The translations under genes and the position numbers were made by a program. 64,000 bases of DNA, taken from the NCBI GenBank assembly GCA_046733355.1, contig JBKPOZ010000124.1:4258-68257 (forward strand), read 5' to 3'. The notes beneath the pieces are model-generated. The model saw only the letters and a list, made by a program, of their open reading frames with translations. It did not search any database and was not told the DNA's origin. The stretch comes from VAZQ01 sp046733355. GTDB lineage: Bacteria; Pseudomonadota; Alphaproteobacteria; Rhizobiales; Xanthobacteraceae. Shown here one piece after another: positions 60,330 through 64,000 of this stretch (positions are counted from its first letter, which is position 1; each line of letters begins with the position of its first letter).

Positions 60330-61157
60330 TCATTCGCGGAACAGCCAGGCGCCGCGGCCGATCTCGCCGGGAAAGGAAACAAGCAAGCCACCGTCATGCG
60401 GCGCGCAGTGCAATCCGCCACGCGCCAGGCTCTCCTTGAGCTTTGCCAGCGAGCCGACGCGGATTTCGCATGCAGCGATGAAAGGTAGCGACGGGATCGG
60501 CACGGCCGGCAGCATGTGTTCAAATGCTTCGCGGCTGACGAAGTCGACACGGCCGCGGTCGAGTTCGATGCGCTGGCCGGCCGGCAGCATGCTCGCTCGG
60601 CGTCCGGTGAAACGAGCGTAGCGCTGTGTCGCCTCCTCCACATTTTCGACCGCGATGACGACGCTCTCTAATGCGAGCGCACCGTTTGGATGTGAGAGCC
60701 AGCGCGGCTGCCAAACGATCTCTGGGGTGTGATGCGTCAGCATCTGAATGCGTCCCTCGGCCATTTCGCCGGACTCGACGCGCGCGACCGTGAAGGCGGC
60801 GGTGGCGGCGCCTCCTGAAGTAGTCGCGACCGGCCGCTGCATGTGGACCAGCGGGCGCACGCGAAACCCCGCAGCCGCGAGGCGGTCATGCGTCGCGGAT
60901 GCATCCGCCACCGCAAACGCCACGAGGTGCAATCCGCAATGGCGCTGCATCGCGCGTTCGAGCTCGGCGGCAAGCGCGGTCTCGGATGTCTTGAACAGCA
61001 CCTCGATGTAGCCGTGCGCCAGCATGGCCGTTACGTTGCCGGTGCCGGTCGGGTGCGGGGCGCCGCCGGTGGGGTCGGGGTTGACTTGTATGGAGGGTGG
61101 TGTCGGGCCAAATCCCGCGCGCGCAAGCGCACGTGCTGCAGCTTCCGCATCGCGCAC
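60330..61157 (-). CDS. VOC-family (glyoxalase-like) protein with uncertain, probably non-canonical start
   Basis: At least 275 residues, two VOC halves: GYIEVLFKTSETALAAEL with GLHLVAFAVADASATHDRLAAAGF, and ALESVVIAVENVEEATQRYARFTG. The expected first beta strand (FLDYIAHFV) is encoded just upstream of the GTG at 61157, in frame, but no ATG, GTG or TTG precedes it before the neighbouring gene. An ATT at 61184 begins I-F-L-D-Y directly after GGTGAGGAG. Either the ATT is used or the N-terminus is shortened. Activity unknown. Confidence 0.75.
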   Translation of the reverse strand: MRDAEAAARALARAGFGPTPPSIQVNPDPTGGAPHPTGTGNVTAMLAHGYIEVLFKTSETALAAELERAMQRHCGLHLVAFAVADASATHDRLAAAGFRVRPLVHMQRPVATTSGGAATAAFTVARVESGEMAEGRIQMLTHHTPEIVWQPRWLSHPNGALALESVVIAVENVEEATQRYARFTGRRASMLPAGQRIELDRGRVDFVSREAFEHMLPAVPIPSLPFIAACEIRVGSLAKLKESLARGGLHCAPHDGGLLVSFPGEIGRGAWLFRE

Positions 61158-61210
61158 GAAATGGGCTATATAATCGAGGAAAATCTCCTCACCGACTGGA
61201 AGCTGCCGTC

Positions 61211-61906
61211 CTATCGAGCGCCCTCCCGAACCGGGCTCATTTCACGCAGTTTCTGCGTCACCTTGCGGGTCATTGCATAAAGCACCGCTGCTGTTGCGAT
61301 CAGGCCTAGGCAGAGCAGCGCGATCTTGGAAGGCGCAAGACCTTGCTCGAAAACGAGGCTTTGGCCGACTGCGCCCAGATATACGTAAAAGGCCGTAAGC
61401 GGAATGATGCCGAGAAAAGTCGCAACCGCATATGGCAAGAAGCCGATCTGCGTCGCGCCGAAGAAGTAATTCGTAACATTGGGCGGGACGAAAGGATTGA
61501 GCCGCAGTAGAATGGCGACCAACCAGCTCTGCTCGGCAACTGCCGCATCGATCGCGCCGAGCAGCGGCCGTTTTGCCGTCCAACTCTTCACCCTGGCACG
61601 CAGGAAGTGGCGGGACAGCGCAAATGCAATGAGAGCTGCCGTGAAGAAGGCGAGGACCGCCAGCGGAACGCCCCAGAAACCAAAAACAAAACCGGCAGCT
61701 ACCGCCACGAGCTCGGCTGGCGCAAGCAGAAACACGCAGATAAGGACGTAAACGATTGCGAAGACTATCGCGCCGATCGCGCCTTGCGCCTGAACCCACC
61801 GGTAGAAAACAGGGATCCAATCCTCCGGGAAAAAGAAATACGCCATGAAGGGAGCTGCGATCACGAGACTGATGAGCACCACTCCCATGAGACGTGCGAT
61901 CGTCAT
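61211..61906 (-). CDS. TVP38/TMEM64 (DedA-like SNARE-associated) membrane protein
   Basis: 231 residues from ATG 61906. About six hydrophobic segments; the VTT-domain stretch VFLLAPAELVAVAAGFVFGFWG and the motif LLRLNPFVPPNVTNYFFGATQIGFLPYAVATFLGIIP are diagnostic. Family members act as lipid scramblases or transport-related proteins in the inner membrane. The ATG overlaps the NUDIX stop by 4 bp. Confidence 0.9.
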   Translation of the reverse strand: MTIARLMGVVLISLVIAAPFMAYFFFPEDWIPVFYRWVQAQGAIGAIVFAIVYVLICVFLLAPAELVAVAAGFVFGFWGVPLAVLAFFTAALIAFALSRHFLRARVKSWTAKRPLLGAIDAAVAEQSWLVAILLRLNPFVPPNVTNYFFGATQIGFLPYAVATFLGIIPLTAFYVYLGAVGQSLVFEQGLAPSKIALLCLGLIATAAVLYAMTRKVTQKLREMSPVREGAR

Positions 61907-62367
61907 GCGTCCGTCGAGTCCAGCATGGTGAGCAAACGGGTCACGAAGGGGCGCTGCGCGGGCAGAATTTTCTCCTGCGCCTGTTGCGGAGAAAACCACT
62001 CGGCACGGTCGATTTCCGGAAACGCCTGCCGGCGTCCGCTGCGTGGCGGCCATTCCATTTCGAACATGTTGCTGCGCAGGTTTTTCGGATCGAGATCGCC
62101 TTGGAGAGCGAAGGCGATGACGCGCTTTCCGCCGCGCTGGACGAGTTCGCCGAGTGGGACCAAGTCTCCGCTCACGCTCATTCCCGTCTCCTCCTCAAAC
62201 TCGCGCCTGGCGACCGCGAGCGGATCCTCACCTTCCGTGTATTCGCCTTTCGGAATGGACCAGGCGCCGAGATCCTTCTTGCGCCAGAACGGCCCGCCCG
62301 GATGCACGAGCAGAACTTCAATGGCGGCGCCCTGTCGACGATAGAGGAGAATGCCGGCGCTGCGCAT
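61903..62367 (-). CDS. NUDIX hydrolase
   Basis: 154 residues. The NUDIX box spans GEYTEGEDPLAVARREFEEETGM (GX5EX7REUXEEXGU pattern). N-terminus SAGILLYRRQGAAIEVLLVHPGG and WRKKDLGAWSIPKGEY place it with predicted NTP pyrophosphohydrolases of about 150 residues that clean nucleotide or dinucleotide polyphosphates. Lies between GST and TVP38 genes in one minus-strand run (10 bp gap and 4 bp overlap). Confidence 0.93.
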   Translation of the reverse strand: MRSAGILLYRRQGAAIEVLLVHPGGPFWRKKDLGAWSIPKGEYTEGEDPLAVARREFEEETGMSVSGDLVPLGELVQRGGKRVIAFALQGDLDPKNLRSNMFEMEWPPRSGRRQAFPEIDRAEWFSPQQAQEKILPAQRPFVTRLLTMLDSTDA

Positions 62368-62377
62368 CGGAGGACTG

Positions 62378-63046
62378 CTAGAGCCGATTCAGGCGCGCGA
62401 TCGCCCGCGTCACTTCCACGGGAACCGCGGCATCCGCAGCCGCGCGCAATGCGAGCGCTGCGCGCGCGGCGTCGCGCTCCAGGCAGCGCGTGAGCCAGCC
62501 CGCAAGGCGCGGGGTAGCGGAGAGATCCATGTCGCTGGCGCGGCTGATCACCGACGCCACGTTGAGGTCTGCCACGGTGAATACTTCGCCCAGCAGATAG
62601 GGACGGTCCTCGAGCGCGCCGCCAAGCACGCGGAAGGGATGCTGCAACACCTTGAGCGCTTCGGCGCGGCGCTCCGCATCGCGTTCCTCGGGCGGCAAAC
62701 GGATCGCATGCAGCGACCAGATATTGACGGCGCGGTCCACTTCCTGCACCGACCACAAGCTCCATTGCCAAGTACGTGCCTCTTGTTCGAGTGTGGACGG
62801 ATAGAGCTGCCCCGGCGAATGCTTCTTGGCGAGATAAAGCGTGATCGCGAGCGATTCCCAGAGAACGAAACCGTCATCATCCATGGCCGGAAGTCTCCCG
62901 TTGGGATTGATCGCTAGAAATTCGGGAGTTCGTGCGCCCGCTGAGCCAATCTCGGTTGGAATGTGCTCGTACTGAAGGCCGAGCTCCTCTGCGAGCCAGA
63001 GCGCGCGAAACGCGCGGGTGCGCGCGATGCCGTAGATGCGCAGCAT
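62378..63046 (-). CDS. Glutathione S-transferase family protein
   Basis: 222 residues: N-terminal thioredoxin-fold domain (MLRIYGIARTRAFRALWLAEELGLQYE, NPNGRLPAMDDDGFVLWESLAITLYLAKK with the cis-Pro and GSH-binding ES pair) and helical C-terminal domain (YLLGEVFTVADLNVASVI). The catalytic Ser/Tyr/Cys near the first helix is not clear (YGIARTRAFRA). Substrate unknown. Lies downstream of the rRNA terminator. Confidence 0.9.
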   Translation of the reverse strand: MLRIYGIARTRAFRALWLAEELGLQYEHIPTEIGSAGARTPEFLAINPNGRLPAMDDDGFVLWESLAITLYLAKKHSPGQLYPSTLEQEARTWQWSLWSVQEVDRAVNIWSLHAIRLPPEERDAERRAEALKVLQHPFRVLGGALEDRPYLLGEVFTVADLNVASVISRASDMDLSATPRLAGWLTRCLERDAARAALALRAAADAAVPVEVTRAIARLNRL

Positions 63047-63047
63047 A

Positions 63048-63083
63048 TCAGATGTCAGAAGTCAGATGTCAGAGATCAGGCGA
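63048..63083. repeat. CAGATGTCAGA-type short repeats
   Basis: TCAGATGTCAGAAGTCAGATGTCAGAGATCAGG immediately upstream of the GST start; the same word recurs around the 5S gene in both orientations. Confidence 0.6.
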
Positions 63084-63119
63084 GGATAGACGACCGCTGC
63101 TGCACATTTGTGAGCCAAC

Positions 63120-63150
63120 AAAAAACCGCCGCAACAAGTGAATGCGGCGG
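63120..63150 (-). terminator. Rho-independent terminator of the rRNA operon
   Basis: On the minus strand CCGCCGCA (63150-63143), a 9-nt loop, TGCGGCGG (63133-63126), then six T (63125-63120). It lies about 95 bp after the 3' end of the 5S gene in the same direction. Confidence 0.88.
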
Positions 63151-63201
63151 TGAATAGTTCGATGTGAAGAGGTGTTTTGAGGCGAAGCTGATGGAGATTT
63201 C

Positions 63202-63238
63202 TATCTGTTCTCTGACATCTGTCATCTGTCATCTGTGC
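63202..63238. repeat. GACATCTGTCATCTG-type repeat downstream of 5S
   Basis: CTGTTCTCTGACATCTGTCATCTGTCATCTGTG is the inverted counterpart of CAGATGGCAGAGAACAG units at 63369-63430 on the other side of the 5S gene. Confidence 0.65.
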
Positions 63239-63243
63239 TTGGC

Positions 63244-63362
63244 TGGCCCGGCAGCGACCTACTCTTCCAAGTCTTGAGACTTAGTACCATCGGCGCAGGG
63301 GAGTTTAACGGCCGAGTTCGGGATGGGATCGGGTACGGGCTCCCCGCTAGAACCACCAGGCC
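63244..63362 (-). rRNA. rrf: 5S ribosomal RNA
   Basis: About 119 nt on the minus strand, from GGCCTGGTGG through TTCTAGCGGGGAGCCCGTAC, CCCGAACTCGGCCGTTAAAC and GCGCCGATGGTACT to GTCGCTGCCGGGCC; the two ends pair. Ends are estimated to within a few bases. Confidence 0.95.
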
Positions 63363-63368
63363 GGCCAA

Positions 63369-63502
63369 GAACAGATGGCAGAGAACAGATGGCAGAGAAC
63401 AGATGGCAGATATCAGATATCAGATATCAGCCGACTCTCCATTCTGTGGGAAGCTGGCCTTGGTACCTGTCTGACATCTGTCATCTGACATCTGTCATCT
63501 GG
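63369..63502. repeat. 23S-5S spacer array of CAGATGGCAGAGAA and inverted GACATCTGTCATCTG repeats
   Basis: Three GAACAGATGGCAGA units followed by three ATATCAG units (63369-63430), then the inverted form TGACATCTGTCATCTGACATCTGTCATCTG (63473-63502). The two arms can pair with each other in the spacer transcript. Confidence 0.75.
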
Positions 63503-63520
63503 GTATTGATGATGAGAGAC

Positions 63521-64000
<480 letters not shown>

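Noticed and set aside
63369..63502. CRISPR-like array between 23S and 5S
   Set aside because: Units are 7-14 bp, contiguous and without unique spacers; no cas genes nearby.

Overview
The window looks like a chromosomal segment of a GC-rich alphaproteobacterium of the order Hyphomicrobiales (Bradyrhizobium/Xanthobacteraceae-like). This is inferred from codon bias, the many importer gene sets for organic solutes, Tat-type leaders such as RRREF and RRKLL, and several families of interspersed palindromic repeats of the kind common in those genomes. No 16S gene is present, so genus cannot be fixed. The right edge holds the 3' end of a 23S rRNA gene and a 5S rRNA gene, both on the minus strand.

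Layout. 1-3.9 kb: a partial branched-chain-type solute-binding protein, a CocE/NonD hydrolase, maleylacetoacetate isomerase and 3-oxoadipate enol-lactonase (aromatic catabolism). 4.1-10.8 kb: a reduced Pel-type exopolysaccharide operon (PelA-, PelB-, PelD-, PelE-like proteins and PelF) followed by phoD. PelC, PelG, the PelA hydrolase domain, the PelB barrel and the PelD GGDEF domain are all missing, and PelE ends in a palindromic repeat. 12.3-15.4 kb: a frameshifted cupin, a small secreted protein, a lone substrate-binding protein and an ABM monooxygenase. 15.4-19.7 kb (minus): an MFS / unknown / MDR reductase / Gfo-Idh operon. 19.8-21.6 kb: enoyl-CoA hydratase, a small membrane protein and a DUF3830 protein.

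21.7-28.3 kb: a purine-catabolism cluster with allantoate-type amidohydrolase, HIU hydrolase (uraH), a four-gene polyamine-type ABC importer, and an OHCU decarboxylase fused to a degenerate HIU-hydrolase domain. 28.3-34.4 kb: a complete branched-chain-type (HAAT) importer and a D-glutamate cyclase-family gene. 34.4-37.7 kb: a DUF5681 gene with an unusual promoter-terminator leader, a beta-hydroxyacid dehydrogenase and an MFS transporter. 38.4-42.2 kb (minus): a cyanate/nitrate-type ABC importer with cyanase. 42.5-49.6 kb (plus): a peptide-type ABC importer with an AtzG-AtzE (1-carboxybiuret hydrolase) pair. The last two operons diverge from one 355-bp region carrying a good sigma-54 promoter on each strand, which suggests nitrogen control. 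Purine breakdown, cyanate and carboxybiuret use together make 21-50 kb look like a nitrogen-scavenging region.

49.7-64 kb: a cytochrome b / molybdopterin oxidoreductase pair, a PRC-barrel-like protein, RlpA, a TIM-barrel / DUF993 / Gfo-Idh catabolic operon, a thioesterase, a 1160-residue multi-cofactor flavoprotein, VOC, TVP38/DedA, NUDIX and GST genes, then the rRNA genes with their terminator and CAGATG-type repeats.
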